A stretch of DNA of 54,462 nt from JAUIAI01 sp049680625 (lineage in GTDB: Bacteria; Pseudomonadota; Gammaproteobacteria; Burkholderiales; Burkholderiaceae_E), in contig JBAUID010000251.1 in the NCBI GenBank assembly GCA_049680625.1, positions 1 to 54,462 on the forward strand, written 5' to 3'. Each line of letters starts with the position of its first letter. Positions within the stretch are counted from its first letter, which is position 1. A program made the translations under genes and the position numbers. The notes under the pieces are model-generated. The model was not told where the DNA came from. It saw nothing but the letters and a program-made list of their open reading frames with translations, and made no database searches. Of the stretch, positions 42,919 to 51,791 are shown piece by piece.

Positions 42919-43395
42919 ATGACCTCAACGACCGCCCGAAGCATTGACCGACTGCTACCCGTTCCCCACATCTGGCGCCACCTGCTGTCGCTCGCCATGG
43001 GAGCCGGAATTTTATTCACTGCCGCGCTGTCCACCCACGCCAATGCGCAAACAGCTGGTCAGATCGAGCCGGGCACAATTGTCGAGGGTAAGGTGTCGTG
43101 GTACGGCAAGAAATTCACTGGGCGCAAAACCGCCAGCGGTGAACGATTCGATCATACCGCCATGACAATGGCCCACCCAAGCTGGCCATTTGGAACCAAG
43201 GTAAAAGTCACCAACCCGGCGACCAGCCAATCGGTTATCCTGCGCATTAACGATCGCGGCCCGTCAATCCCCGATCGTATTGCCGACGTTTCTTCGGGCG
43301 CCGCTGAAAAACTTAGCCTGATAAAAATTGGGGTTGCCCCACTACGCCTCGAAGTGATTGACGTGGCCCCACCCAAAAAGAAGCGCGCCAAATAG
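42919..43395 (+). CDS. RlpA-like septal lytic transglycosylase (no SPOR domain)
   Basis: A 158-residue exported protein with a signal peptide (about residues 1-42) and a double-psi beta-barrel: KVSWYGKKFTGRKTASGERFDHTAMTMAHPSWPFGTKVKVTN, then VILRINDRGP with the catalytic Asp. The family cleaves naked glycan strands of peptidoglycan. It is short: RlpA in E. coli and Pseudomonas carries a C-terminal SPOR domain, which is absent here, so septal targeting may differ. AGGAG lies just before the ATG at 42919. Confidence 0.88.
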   Translation: MTSTTARSIDRLLPVPHIWRHLLSLAMGAGILFTAALSTHANAQTAGQIEPGTIVEGKVSWYGKKFTGRKTASGERFDHTAMTMAHPSWPFGTKVKVTNPATSQSVILRINDRGPSIPDRIADVSSGAAEKLSLIKIGVAPLRLEVIDVAPPKKKRAK

Positions 43396-43469
43396 CGGCT
43401 AGCCAACCTGGCGACCTGAGACCAAATTTTTCTGAGGCGCCTGCACCCAATAAAACTGATGAGTGTCAA

Positions 43470-44192
43470 ATGCACTACCTGACTGAACGAACCGACTTAT
43501 GCGCCGCCCTGCGTTTCGCTGCGCGCGAACGACTCAACGAAGGCGTCTGTAACCACTTCAGCCTGCAGGTTGATACCGGCCGTTACCTGATCAACCCCCA
43601 GGGTTTGCACTGGAGCGAAGTCAAGGTTTCAGATCTGCTACTGATCGATGATGACGGTGATGTCATTGAAGGCCCGCATCTTCTGGAACCCACGGCATTT
43701 TTCATTCATAGCTGGATTCACCGGCTGAATCCACACGCGACCTGCGTTCTACATACCCATATGCCGTATGCCACCGCCCTGACACTGGTCGATGGCGGCG
43801 AACTGGCCTGGTGTAATCAGAACACCCTGCGCTACTGGGACCGGGTCACTTACGACAACGTCTACGGCGGTGTTGCGCTGGATGACGCAGAAGGCAAACG
43901 CATTGCCGGTATGCTCAATGGCAAAGACATTATGTTCATGGCCAGCCACGGCGTTACCGTTGTCGGTCGTTCGGTCGCCTGGGCTATTGACGATTTGTAC
44001 TACCTTGAGCGCGCCTGTATGCATCAGGCTCTGGCGCTACAACTGGCGGACGGCCAGCCTCTGCGCCGGGTGGCGCCGGCCGTATGCCAGGAAGTCGCGG
44101 AACAAATCGAGTCGCAACGCCAGCAAAGTGATTTGCACTTCGAGTCGGTCAAACGCCTGCTCGATCGCGATGAACCCGGCTGGCGTGATTGA
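43470..44192 (+). CDS. Class II aldolase/adducin-family protein
   Basis: A 240-residue protein. The metal-binding motif HTHMPYATAL holds two His, and a third His is in MASHGVTVVG, as in zinc-dependent fuculose-phosphate-type aldolases. An acidic catalytic residue appears in LLEPTAFFIHSWIH. The substrate cannot be told from the sequence. It overlaps the next gene by 4 bp when that gene is read from TTG at 44189, and so may form an operon with the EamA transporter. Confidence 0.88.
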   Translation: MHYLTERTDLCAALRFAARERLNEGVCNHFSLQVDTGRYLINPQGLHWSEVKVSDLLLIDDDGDVIEGPHLLEPTAFFIHSWIHRLNPHATCVLHTHMPYATALTLVDGGELAWCNQNTLRYWDRVTYDNVYGGVALDDAEGKRIAGMLNGKDIMFMASHGVTVVGRSVAWAIDDLYYLERACMHQALALQLADGQPLRRVAPAVCQEVAEQIESQRQQSDLHFESVKRLLDRDEPGWRD

Positions 44193-45115
44193 TTTCGACT
44201 GAGGGCTTAGCAGCATCAGCAACCCGGCCGTTTCGCCCCGGCGTGGCCCTGCTCTACCTGGTCGGTGCGCATATCGGTTTCACGCTGGTTGACGCTTCTG
44301 GCAAGTACCTGGCGGCCAGCATGGGAGTGCCACTCATTACCCTGGCCCGGCACAGCGTTCAAGTCGTTCTGATGTTGCTCATTCTCGCGCCAACGATGGG
44401 ATGGATGCTGGTACGAACCCGTCACCCCGGCCTGCAAATCGCCCGCGGCCTCGCATTGGCCGGCTTTACCTTGTTTTTCTTTACGGCATTGCGTTACCTG
44501 CCCATCGCTGAGGCCACGGCTATTAATTTCATGACCCCATTTGGCGTCATCTTGCTGGCCGGCCCGTTATTAGCAGAAACAATCACCTGGCGTCGATGGT
44601 TGGGTGCCTGCCTGGGTTTTATCGGCATGTTGATCATTATCCGCCCTGGCTCAGGGCTGGCACCAGTTGGCATTTTATTTGCAGCCCTGACCGTAGCATG
44701 CAATATCGCGTTTCAATTATTGACCCGGCGCTTATCCACGATGGAGAACCAGAATATGACCATCTTCGTAACAGCGGTGGTCGGTGTTGTGGTTGGCATA
44801 TTTATGTTGCCACTTCAGCAGGCCTGGGGCGGCTGGCCGCAGGGTCTTAGCCAGTGGCAGTGGATAGTTTTATTGTCTCTCGGGCTTAGCGGCGCCTTTA
44901 GCCAGTGGTGCCTGATACGTGCCTATTTCTGGTCAAGCGCCTCGTTTATTGCCCCATTAGTATTCTTACAAATGATCTGGACAGCCAGCGCTGGCTGGTT
45001 CTTTTTTGGCCAGTATCCGGATACTGTCGCGACGTTTGGCATTGTGATTATCGTCAGCACGGGCGTCTTGACAATGTGGGCCGAGAGCCGCACAAAAGGC
45101 CGGGTTACCGGGTAA
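44189..45115 (+). CDS. EamA-family (DMT superfamily) transporter
   Basis: A 308-residue membrane protein with ten hydrophobic segments in two EamA repeats (VTLVDASGKYLAASMGVPLI is inside the first). The second repeat begins near ILFAALTVACNIAFQLLTRR. Such transporters export amino acids, nucleotides or other small metabolites. The start is uncertain: TTG at 44189 overlaps the aldolase stop, and a GTG at 44243 is also in frame. Co-transcription with the aldolase suggests it moves a compound linked to that pathway. Confidence 0.85.
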   Translation: MISTEGLAASATRPFRPGVALLYLVGAHIGFTLVDASGKYLAASMGVPLITLARHSVQVVLMLLILAPTMGWMLVRTRHPGLQIARGLALAGFTLFFFTALRYLPIAEATAINFMTPFGVILLAGPLLAETITWRRWLGACLGFIGMLIIIRPGSGLAPVGILFAALTVACNIAFQLLTRRLSTMENQNMTIFVTAVVGVVVGIFMLPLQQAWGGWPQGLSQWQWIVLLSLGLSGAFSQWCLIRAYFWSSASFIAPLVFLQMIWTASAGWFFFGQYPDTVATFGIVIIVSTGVLTMWAESRTKGRVTG

Positions 45116-45208
45116 GCCCCTGTCAACAACAACGAGCCGGCCCAAACCAGATATTATCGGCGCCTCGGCAATTATCCAGCCGCCGCCAATAAATTATCAG
45201 GAATATCG

Positions 45209-46780
45209 TTGAGCCAGACTGCAAAGCGACTCAGTGCCCTGCCAGCCTCCGTTCTGGCCAGCATGAGTCGCGGAATTGAAAAAGAAAGCCTGCGGGTTCT
45301 ACCCGAGGGTGATTTATCGTTGCGCACCCATCCCGCGGCGTTGGGCTCGGCCATGACCCATCCATTCATTACTACCGATTTCAGCGAAGCCCAACTCGAG
45401 CTCGTGACCGGGGTGCATCACAGTATTGACGACTGTCTTGGTCAACTCAGCGACATTCACCGGGTTGTCTATCACCACCTGGATGACGAGCTGATGTGGG
45501 CGACCAGTATGCCGTGTCGTCTGCCCGCTGATGACGACATTCCGATTGGCCAGTACGGCTCGTCAAATATCGGCCGTTCAAAATCTGTCTACCGCATGGG
45601 CCTGGCCTACCGTTACGGCCGGCGAATGCAGACTGTGTCGGGGGTCCACTACAACTTTTCGTTGCCAGACGAGGCCTGGCAGTTGCTGTACGACGCTGAT
45701 AACGCTGACGGCGAGCTGCAGAACTATATCGACAGTGCATACTTTTCGCTGATCCGAAATTTCAAACGCCATTCCTGGCTCCTGCTCTATCTGTTCGGCG
45801 CATCCCCTGCAGTATGTGGGACTTTTGTTGAGGGCCGTGAGCACCAGTTAGTGCCTATCGGCAACGGGTCAATGCACCTGCCGTTTGGCACGTCAATGCG
45901 CATGGGGCCGCTGGGCTACACAAGCGACGCTCAAAAAAACCTGACCGTCAGCTATAACAACCTTGCCGGCTATGCAGACTCGTTACGCAGGGCGCTTACT
46001 GAACCCTATCCGCCGTATGCAGATATTGGCATTCGGGACGGCGACAATTACCGTCAGCTGAACACCACCTTGCTGCAGATTGAGAACGAATTTTACGGCT
46101 CCATCCGACCCAAGCGCCGCATCCGCTCGGGCGAACGCCCATTGGCCGCTCTGCATGACCGCGGGGTGGAGTATGTCGAAGTCCGATGCCTGGACATTGA
46201 CCCGTTTTCGCCGATTGGCGTGGCGCCGGAAACCGCCCACTTTGTTGACACGTTTTTATTGCACTGCTTGTTCTCGGACAGTCCTGACGATTCAACCGAG
46301 TCCCTCGCGATTGATGCAGCCAACAGCCTCGCAGTCGCTGAGCGCGGCCGTCAGCCAGACCTGCACCTGACCCGTGACGATGGCTCAACAATCGCCCTGG
46401 CGAACTGGGGAACACAACTGGTGAACGAATGCCGACCTATCGCCGTGGCCATGGACAAAGCCTGCGGGGGCAAGGGGTATGTATCAGCCCTGGACAACGC
46501 GCTGTCCAGCCTGGCCGATCCACGACAGACACCGTCTGCGCGGGTGCTGTCAGAAATGGCTGACCATTGGGATAATTCTTATCAGCGTTTTGCGCTGAAT
46601 CAGTCCGTTCAGCATAAGACACTTACCGCATCTACCGGGCCAGATGCAGCCTTGCTGGAACGCTTCGACGCGCTCGCCAGGCAATCAATTCAAGATCAGA
46701 AAGATGCTGAAGCCGCTGATGTGCTTGATTTTGAAGCCTGGCGACAACAATACATCGGCCAGGAGTTGTACTGTAGTTAG
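45209..46780 (+). CDS. gshA: Glutamate-cysteine ligase (proteobacterial type)
   Basis: A 523-residue glutamate-cysteine ligase close to E. coli GshA (518). GIEKESLRVLPEGDLS (N-terminal), TDFSEAQLELVTG, PCRLPADDDIPIGQYGSSNIG, GVHYNFSLPDEAW and VRCLDIDPFSPIG are conserved active-site and metal-binding segments. It makes gamma-glutamylcysteine, the first step of glutathione synthesis. Translation seems to start at TTG (45209), with AGGAA well placed upstream; the next ATG is at 45263 and would cut the conserved N-terminus. Confidence 0.96.
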   Translation: MSQTAKRLSALPASVLASMSRGIEKESLRVLPEGDLSLRTHPAALGSAMTHPFITTDFSEAQLELVTGVHHSIDDCLGQLSDIHRVVYHHLDDELMWATSMPCRLPADDDIPIGQYGSSNIGRSKSVYRMGLAYRYGRRMQTVSGVHYNFSLPDEAWQLLYDADNADGELQNYIDSAYFSLIRNFKRHSWLLLYLFGASPAVCGTFVEGREHQLVPIGNGSMHLPFGTSMRMGPLGYTSDAQKNLTVSYNNLAGYADSLRRALTEPYPPYADIGIRDGDNYRQLNTTLLQIENEFYGSIRPKRRIRSGERPLAALHDRGVEYVEVRCLDIDPFSPIGVAPETAHFVDTFLLHCLFSDSPDDSTESLAIDAANSLAVAERGRQPDLHLTRDDGSTIALANWGTQLVNECRPIAVAMDKACGGKGYVSALDNALSSLADPRQTPSARVLSEMADHWDNSYQRFALNQSVQHKTLTASTGPDAALLERFDALARQSIQDQKDAEAADVLDFEAWRQQYIGQELYCS

Positions 46781-46798
46781 CGGGTTTGGCCGCTTGAG

Positions 46799-47686
46799 TT
46801 ACGAACCTTCGTAGCGCGCTGATAATTCAAGTATCTCAGGTGTGCCAATGACCGCATTCAATCCATCAAAATCAAACATCTCACTGGCAAATGGTGCCGT
46901 CGTTCCATGCTCAGCGAGTGACGCATAGTACCGCTGAGCAGTATGTGCAATGGCGCGTACCGCGCCACCAGGAAATATTACCAACGAAAACCCGAGTTCA
47001 GATAACTGCGCGCCACTCAGTACCGGCGTTTTGCCACCCTCGACCATGTTGGCCATCAACGGCAGGCCCAGTGAGCCCAGTGCCGTATGAACTTGCCGCA
47101 ATTCTTCACGCGAGCGCGGCGCCTCTACAAACAAAACATCAGCACCGGCATCCGCGTATGCCGCTGCCCGTTCGATCGCCGACTCGAGGCCTTCCACAGC
47201 AGCGGCATCGGTGCGCGCAATGATTAAAAACTCGTTCGAACCGCGCGCATCCACCGCTGCTTTGAGTTTGCCAACCATTTCGTTTGCCGGAATCACCGTC
47301 TTGTCTTTCAAATGGCCACAACGTTTAGGAAACGTCTGATCCTCCAACTGAATGGCATTGGCACCCGACCTTTCGAACAAGCGCACGGTTCGCTGAACAT
47401 TCATCGCATTGCCATACCCGGTATCACCATCAACCACCAGGTGCAGGCTGATGCGGTCTCGAATTAAGCCGATAGTCTCGGCAACTTCGGTCATCCCAAC
47501 CAGACCGATGTCCGAGCGTCCGTGACGCGTGTAGGCAATCGAGGCTCCGGACACATAGGCGCATTCAAATCCGGCCTGCTCGGCCAGCAAGCCGCTTAGC
47601 GGGTCATAAATTCCGGGGGCAACCAGGATGGCTGGATCACCCAGCCTGGCCCGTAAACTGGTGGCATCGCGCTCCACTTTCATCAT
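46799..47686 (-). CDS. PEP mutase/isocitrate lyase superfamily protein
   Basis: A 295-residue TIM-barrel lyase of the methylisocitrate lyase/PEP mutase type. It has VDGDTGYGNAMNV with metal-binding Asp86/Asp88, IQLEDQTFPKRCGH with catalytic Cys123 and IIARTDAA. Candidates are carboxyphosphoenolpyruvate mutase, 2-methylisocitrate lyase and oxaloacetate decarboxylase; flanking genes do not decide. The ATG at 47686 (followed by a second ATG) has GGAG upstream. It converges with gshA. Confidence 0.85.
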   Translation of the reverse strand: MMKVERDATSLRARLGDPAILVAPGIYDPLSGLLAEQAGFECAYVSGASIAYTRHGRSDIGLVGMTEVAETIGLIRDRISLHLVVDGDTGYGNAMNVQRTVRLFERSGANAIQLEDQTFPKRCGHLKDKTVIPANEMVGKLKAAVDARGSNEFLIIARTDAAAVEGLESAIERAAAYADAGADVLFVEAPRSREELRQVHTALGSLGLPLMANMVEGGKTPVLSGAQLSELGFSLVIFPGGAVRAIAHTAQRYYASLAEHGTTAPFASEMFDFDGLNAVIGTPEILELSARYEGS

Positions 47687-47822
47687 GTTAATTCTCCGTT
47701 TATCGCCTGCTGCGGACACTTTATCCTGCCAGCCGGCGGGTGGGCGCAACAATTGCACCGGTTGGTCTTTGTTTCGTGCCAGATTGTTCAGCGTCAATCA
47801 CTGGATCGGGCGGGAAGCCCCA

Positions 47823-48167
47823 ATGTTCGCAATGTTTGAATACTTCGAAGTTGAAATTTACAAAAACTGGCAACTGTACTACCACAAGTGCACCCGGTTC
47901 GACGGAATGCAACTGAACTGGGACAATAACCCGGCATTTTCTCTTGTGGATGCCATGGGCATTGGACACACCATCCTGATGCTGCCAATGCGCTTGCTGC
48001 TCAAAATTCTCGACATGCTGCAGCCGGTCGCCATTTATTTCAATATTGGCTGCGGTGATGGCAGAAGCGGTGACTGGATGCTCGGTTCGGCTTTACTATG
48101 GGTACTCATTATCGCCACCGCCTTGCAACTGTGGGGCTGGAAACGGGTGCGCAAGAGCGCGGGGTAG
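47823..48167 (+). CDS. Small membrane protein of unknown function
   Basis: A 114-residue protein with no family I recognise. The N-terminal half (MFEYFEVEIYKNWQLYYHK) is aromatic-rich. The middle has a long hydrophobic segment (HTILMLPMRLLLKILDML), and a transmembrane helix at the C-terminus (LLWVLIIATALQLWGW) ends with the basic KRVRKSAG. The frame is open to 47628, but the ATG at 47823 with GGGAAG upstream is the likely start. It is divergent from the lyase gene and convergent with the MECR-like gene. Confidence 0.6.
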   Translation: MFAMFEYFEVEIYKNWQLYYHKCTRFDGMQLNWDNNPAFSLVDAMGIGHTILMLPMRLLLKILDMLQPVAIYFNIGCGDGRSGDWMLGSALLWVLIIATALQLWGWKRVRKSAG

Positions 48168-48201
48168 GAACAACCCAGCCCGCCCCAAAAAACCTCAACC
48201 C

Positions 48202-49182
48202 CTACGCATTCGGCGTCAGTAGAATTTTGCCGTCACGGCCGTCGCGCATCGCATGGTCCAGTGCCGCGCCAATATCGTTGAGCGTATAAGTTGCTTCCAC
48301 CGGTACCGCAAGGTGTCCGTCCAACACTTGTTGTGCCAGGCCGCGATACAAGTCGCGGACCGCGTCAGGTGCCATCGTTCGAAGCTCCTTCGCCAACCAG
48401 AAGCCTCGTAACGAAATACTTCGGAAAATTGCCTGCTCGGCACCCAGCTGACAGGGTTGTCCGCTCAGCAATCCGTAGTTAACGATCAAACCCTCGTCAC
48501 TAAGACAATCCGCGAGCCGCAAGGTAGCCTCACCGCCGACGGCGTCAATGGCCAGGGATCGGTTGCCATCAACAGTCTCTTTTACCCGGGCGGCAATATC
48601 GGGGCCGTCGACCAGTACGACGTCCGCCCCCTCACCCTTTAAGTCTGCAACCAGCGATTCGCGACGGACCAGGTTGATTGTGTTCAATCCCATCGTCTTT
48701 GCCAACCGAATCAGGCATCGGCCAACCGCAGAATTTGCTGCATTCTGAACCACCCAGTCGCCAGTCGTCATGTTCCGCATGTCCCGCAACATCATCAGCG
48801 CGGTTGCCGGATTCACCTTGAGCATCGACGCTTGCAGTGGGTCAACCCCGGCAGGCAACGCAATCACTTCGGCCGCATCAAAGAGCATTTGCTGAGCCCA
48901 GTTTTCACGGGGCAGGCATAAAACCAGGTCACCGACCGACAGCCCGGTCACATCATCACCAATAGCAACGACTTTGCCAGCACCCTCAATGCCCAACGGT
49001 GCCGGCAGCGGGGGTTTACTCGCATACAACCCCTGAATAAGCAATAACTCAGCCGGGTTAATCGATGCACCGACTATATCGACCAGCACCTGGCCTTTTT
49101 TTGGGGCCTCCGGGGCTGGATCATCGCGAACGGTGACCCCGTCGGATGGATTACCGTATTGAGTAAGATAGGCGCGTTGCAT
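48202..49182 (-). CDS. MECR-like trans-2-enoyl-CoA/ACP reductase (zinc-independent MDR)
   Basis: A 326-residue medium-chain reductase without zinc ligands. GASINPAELLLIQGLY, GIEGAGKVVAIGDDVTGL and, characteristically, VNPATALMML, WVVQNAANSAVGR and INLVRR match the mitochondrial MECR/Etr1 subgroup. It would reduce trans-2-enoyl thioesters with NADPH, though quinone reductase activity is also possible. The divergent region to the ABC importer gene holds a terminator-like hairpin and tandem repeats. Confidence 0.85.
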   Translation of the reverse strand: MQRAYLTQYGNPSDGVTVRDDPAPEAPKKGQVLVDIVGASINPAELLLIQGLYASKPPLPAPLGIEGAGKVVAIGDDVTGLSVGDLVLCLPRENWAQQMLFDAAEVIALPAGVDPLQASMLKVNPATALMMLRDMRNMTTGDWVVQNAANSAVGRCLIRLAKTMGLNTINLVRRESLVADLKGEGADVVLVDGPDIAARVKETVDGNRSLAIDAVGGEATLRLADCLSDEGLIVNYGLLSGQPCQLGAEQAIFRSISLRGFWLAKELRTMAPDAVRDLYRGLAQQVLDGHLAVPVEATYTLNDIGAALDHAMRDGRDGKILLTPNA

Positions 49183-49212
49183 GGTGGTTTCCTTTGCTTT
49201 TATGGATGACAG

Positions 49213-49242
49213 CCGGGCCAGCTAAGCGGCCCGGTTTTTCTT
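49213..49242 (+). terminator. Terminator-like hairpin in the divergent region before the ABC importer
   Basis: CCGGGCC (49213-49219) pairs with GGCCCGG (49228-49234) around an 8-nt loop, followed on the plus strand by TTTTTCTTTAT. It is a good intrinsic terminator by structure, but no plus-strand gene ends upstream of it. It might end a short RNA or act as an attenuator ahead of the importer operon. Confidence 0.7.
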
Positions 49243-49246
49243 TATC

Positions 49247-49268
49247 TGGTGACAATTTGGTGACAATT
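49247..49268 (+). repeat. 11-bp tandem repeat upstream of the ABC importer operon
   Basis: TGGTGACAATT is repeated exactly at 49247-49257 and 49258-49268, 97 bp before the potA-like ATG. A looser AATT-rich pattern continues to 49325. Its placement fits a regulator-binding region. Confidence 0.75.
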
Positions 49269-49364
49269 TGGGTCAAAGTGGGCGCAAATTGCCGCCAATT
49301 CAGTCAAATAGCCCTAAATTTGTGAATCTCGGCACTTTTCGACTGAATATGTTTCAATTACAGG

Positions 49365-50516
49365 ATGCTAGACCAAAAAACAGCCGGGACAGTTGAGTCA
49401 CCAGGCAGTTCGTCCCCTGCACTGGCGGACGGGCAGCAGTCATTTGTTCGCTTTCAGAATGTCCAGAAAAGTTACGACGGGGAAATCCTGGTCGTCAAAG
49501 ACTTAAATCTGGATATCGCCAAGGGTGAGTTTCTTACTTTACTCGGCCCTTCGGGCTCAGGTAAGACAACCACGTTGATGATGCTCGCGGGTTTTGAGCC
49601 AGCGACCAATGGCGAGATCTTTCTGAACAACAAGCCAATTAACGATGTGCCGCCCAACAAGCGCGGCATCGGCATGGTGTTTCAGAACTACGCATTGTTC
49701 CCACACATGACGGTTGCCGAAAATCTGGCCTTTCCGTTGCAAGTACGACGCGAAACGGCATCACGAGTTGCCCAGCGGGTCAGCTCCGCCCTGGACATGG
49801 TCGAACTCGGTGATTTTGGTAATCGCCGACCCGCACAGTTGTCGGGCGGCCAGCAACAGCGGGTTGCGGTGGCCCGGGCCCTGGTCTTTGAACCAGACCT
49901 TGTGCTCATGGATGAGCCGCTGGGGGCGCTGGACAAGCAGCTGCGCGAACAAATGCAGTACGAAATCAAACATATTCATGACCGGCTAAACGTCACCATT
50001 GTCTATGTCACCCACGACCAGTCTGAGGCGCTGACGATGTCGGACAGGGTGGCGGTGTTTAACGATGGGGTCATTCAACAACTGTCGTCACCCGACGACT
50101 TATACGAGTTCCCGGATAATTCTTTTGTCGCGCAGTTTATTGGCGAAAACAATAAGTTTCATGGGATGGTGACTGCAGTCGACGGCAATCGATGCACTGT
50201 GCGTCTGGACGACGGAACGGTCGTACAAGCCGAAAAAGTCAATGTTGATCAAGTCGGCGATCGAACCACCGTTTCATTGCGCCCGGAACGCTGTGAGTTA
50301 ATTCCAGAAGACGCGATGGAAAATCAGATTCCTGGAAAAGTTGAAGAAGTCATTTACCTTGGCGACCATATCCGGGTTCGAATGATGGTCGCCGGCAATA
50401 ACCAGTTCATTCTGAAGGTGCGTAACAGAGGTACCCGCCAGGAGATTAACCCGGGCGATAACGCCACGGTAGGCTGGTTCGCTAGCGACTGCCGCGCGCT
50501 GGATCCCGTCAGCTAA
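49365..50516 (+). CDS. potA: Polyamine-type ABC importer ATP-binding protein (PotA)
   Basis: A 383-residue ABC ATPase. The Walker A GPSGSGKT (61-68) and Q-loop VFQNYALFPHMTV, signature LSGGQQQRVAVARA and Walker B LVLMDEPLGALD with VTHDQ follow the PotA pattern. A C-terminal TOBE domain (residues about 280-383, ENNKFHGMVTAVDGNRC onward) is present. It powers uptake by the permeases encoded further on. Closest named families import spermidine/putrescine, but related operons import other small cations. Ribosome-binding site is weak (CAGG adjacent to ATG at 49365). Confidence 0.9.
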   Translation: MLDQKTAGTVESPGSSSPALADGQQSFVRFQNVQKSYDGEILVVKDLNLDIAKGEFLTLLGPSGSGKTTTLMMLAGFEPATNGEIFLNNKPINDVPPNKRGIGMVFQNYALFPHMTVAENLAFPLQVRRETASRVAQRVSSALDMVELGDFGNRRPAQLSGGQQQRVAVARALVFEPDLVLMDEPLGALDKQLREQMQYEIKHIHDRLNVTIVYVTHDQSEALTMSDRVAVFNDGVIQQLSSPDDLYEFPDNSFVAQFIGENNKFHGMVTAVDGNRCTVRLDDGTVVQAEKVNVDQVGDRTTVSLRPERCELIPEDAMENQIPGKVEEVIYLGDHIRVRMMVAGNNQFILKVRNRGTRQEINPGDNATVGWFASDCRALDPVS

Positions 50517-50621
50517 AGACCCGGGTTAAACGTTTTAACATTTCACGCCGTGAATTACCGCGACAATGTTTTTATCGACGTTCGTGTATTTCTATGTTTT
50601 ACCAGAAAGGAGATTTGAATA

Positions 50622-51704
50622 ATGAAACTAAAACATCACTTGTTAATGGGCGCCCTGTCCGCAGGCCTGTTGTCCGGCACGTCGGCAATGGCCGCTGATT
50701 CGCTTACCGTGGTTTCCTGGGGTGGCGCTTACACCAAGTCCCAGGTTGAGGCTTACCAAAAGCCGTGGATGGCCAAAACCGGTAACACGATCAAGTCAGA
50801 AGACTATAACGGCGGCATCGCGGAACTGAAGGCACAGGTCGAGGCCGGTAAAGTCACCTGGGATATTGTCGACGTTGAGCTCTCCGATGCCATTCGCGCA
50901 TGTGACGAAGGCCTGATCGAGCCGATTGATCACAGCAAATTACCCGCAGGAGCTGACGGCACGCCAGCCACGGAAGACTTCATCAAGGGCACGTTGCACG
51001 AATGTGCAGTTGCCACCATCGTGTGGTCGAACATCTTTGCCTATGACAAGACAAAGCTTAAAGTTCCTCCGACAACGGCCGCAGACTTCTTTGATACCAA
51101 GAAGTTCCCAGGCAAGCGTGGCATGAAGAAGCAACCAAAAGCCAATCTCGAATTTGCACTGATGGCTGATGGTGTTGATCCAGGTAAGGTCTACGACACG
51201 TTGCGCACACCGGAAGGCGTCGCCCGTGCATTTGATATGCTCGATCGCATTAAAAAAGACGTCGTGTGGTGGGAAGCCGGCGCGCAACCGCCACAGCTGT
51301 TGGCTGATGGCGAAGTAGTGATGACAACCGCTTTTAACGGCCGGATCTTCAACGCGGTTGCCTCTGAAGACAAGCCATTCGAAATTGTCTGGGACGGGCA
51401 GATCTGGGATCTGGACCTGTGGGTTATTCCGAAAGGCGGCAAGACCAAGCTGGCAATGGACTTTCTCGCATTTTCAACTGCTACCGAGCAACTGGGCAAA
51501 CAAGCCTCGTACATTTCGTACGGACCGGCTCGCCAATCGTCGTTCAAATTCGTGAAGAAATTTCACAATAAAGACATCGACATGGCGCCACATATGCCAA
51601 CAGCTCCGCAGAACATGAAGCGGGCGATTGGTTCTGATGCCGAGTTCTGGGCCGACAACGCGGATCAGCTCAACGAGCGCTTTAACGCCTGGCTTGCCAA
51701 GTAA
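50622..51704 (+). CDS. Polyamine-type ABC importer periplasmic binding protein (PotD-like)
   Basis: A 360-residue exported binding protein with a signal peptide (MKLKHHLLMGALSAGLLSG, ending near AMAADSL). The family start LTVVSWGGAYTKSQVEAY is typical of PotD/PotF-type proteins, with YNGGIAELKAQVEAGKVTWDIVDVE and MDFLAFSTATEQLGKQASYISYGPAR. It should deliver the ligand to the permeases. A strong AAAGGAG precedes the ATG at 50622. A perfect intrinsic hairpin follows it, possibly raising its level over the permeases. Confidence 0.92.
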   Translation: MKLKHHLLMGALSAGLLSGTSAMAADSLTVVSWGGAYTKSQVEAYQKPWMAKTGNTIKSEDYNGGIAELKAQVEAGKVTWDIVDVELSDAIRACDEGLIEPIDHSKLPAGADGTPATEDFIKGTLHECAVATIVWSNIFAYDKTKLKVPPTTAADFFDTKKFPGKRGMKKQPKANLEFALMADGVDPGKVYDTLRTPEGVARAFDMLDRIKKDVVWWEAGAQPPQLLADGEVVMTTAFNGRIFNAVASEDKPFEIVWDGQIWDLDLWVIPKGGKTKLAMDFLAFSTATEQLGKQASYISYGPARQSSFKFVKKFHNKDIDMAPHMPTAPQNMKRAIGSDAEFWADNADQLNERFNAWLAK

Positions 51705-51727
51705 GTTGCCCAAGTCGTCAGGAAAAG

Positions 51728-51760
51728 AGGTGCGGGGTCTGCCCCGCACCTTTGTTTTTA
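51728..51760 (+). terminator. Intercistronic intrinsic terminator between binding-protein and permease genes
   Basis: AGGTGCGGGG (51728-51737) pairs perfectly with CCCCGCACCT (51742-51751), leaving a 4-nt loop, and TTGTTTTTAT follows. It lies 24 bp after the binding-protein stop and 40 bp before the permease start. It should end most transcripts and stabilise the 3' end, giving more binding protein than permease. Confidence 0.88.
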
Positions 51761-51791
51761 TCACATTGAGTAGCCTCAGGAATAACGTCAC

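Noticed and set aside
46779..46794. Short hairpin between gshA and the lyase gene
   Set aside because: Only a 5-bp stem with no T-tract; not enough for a terminator.
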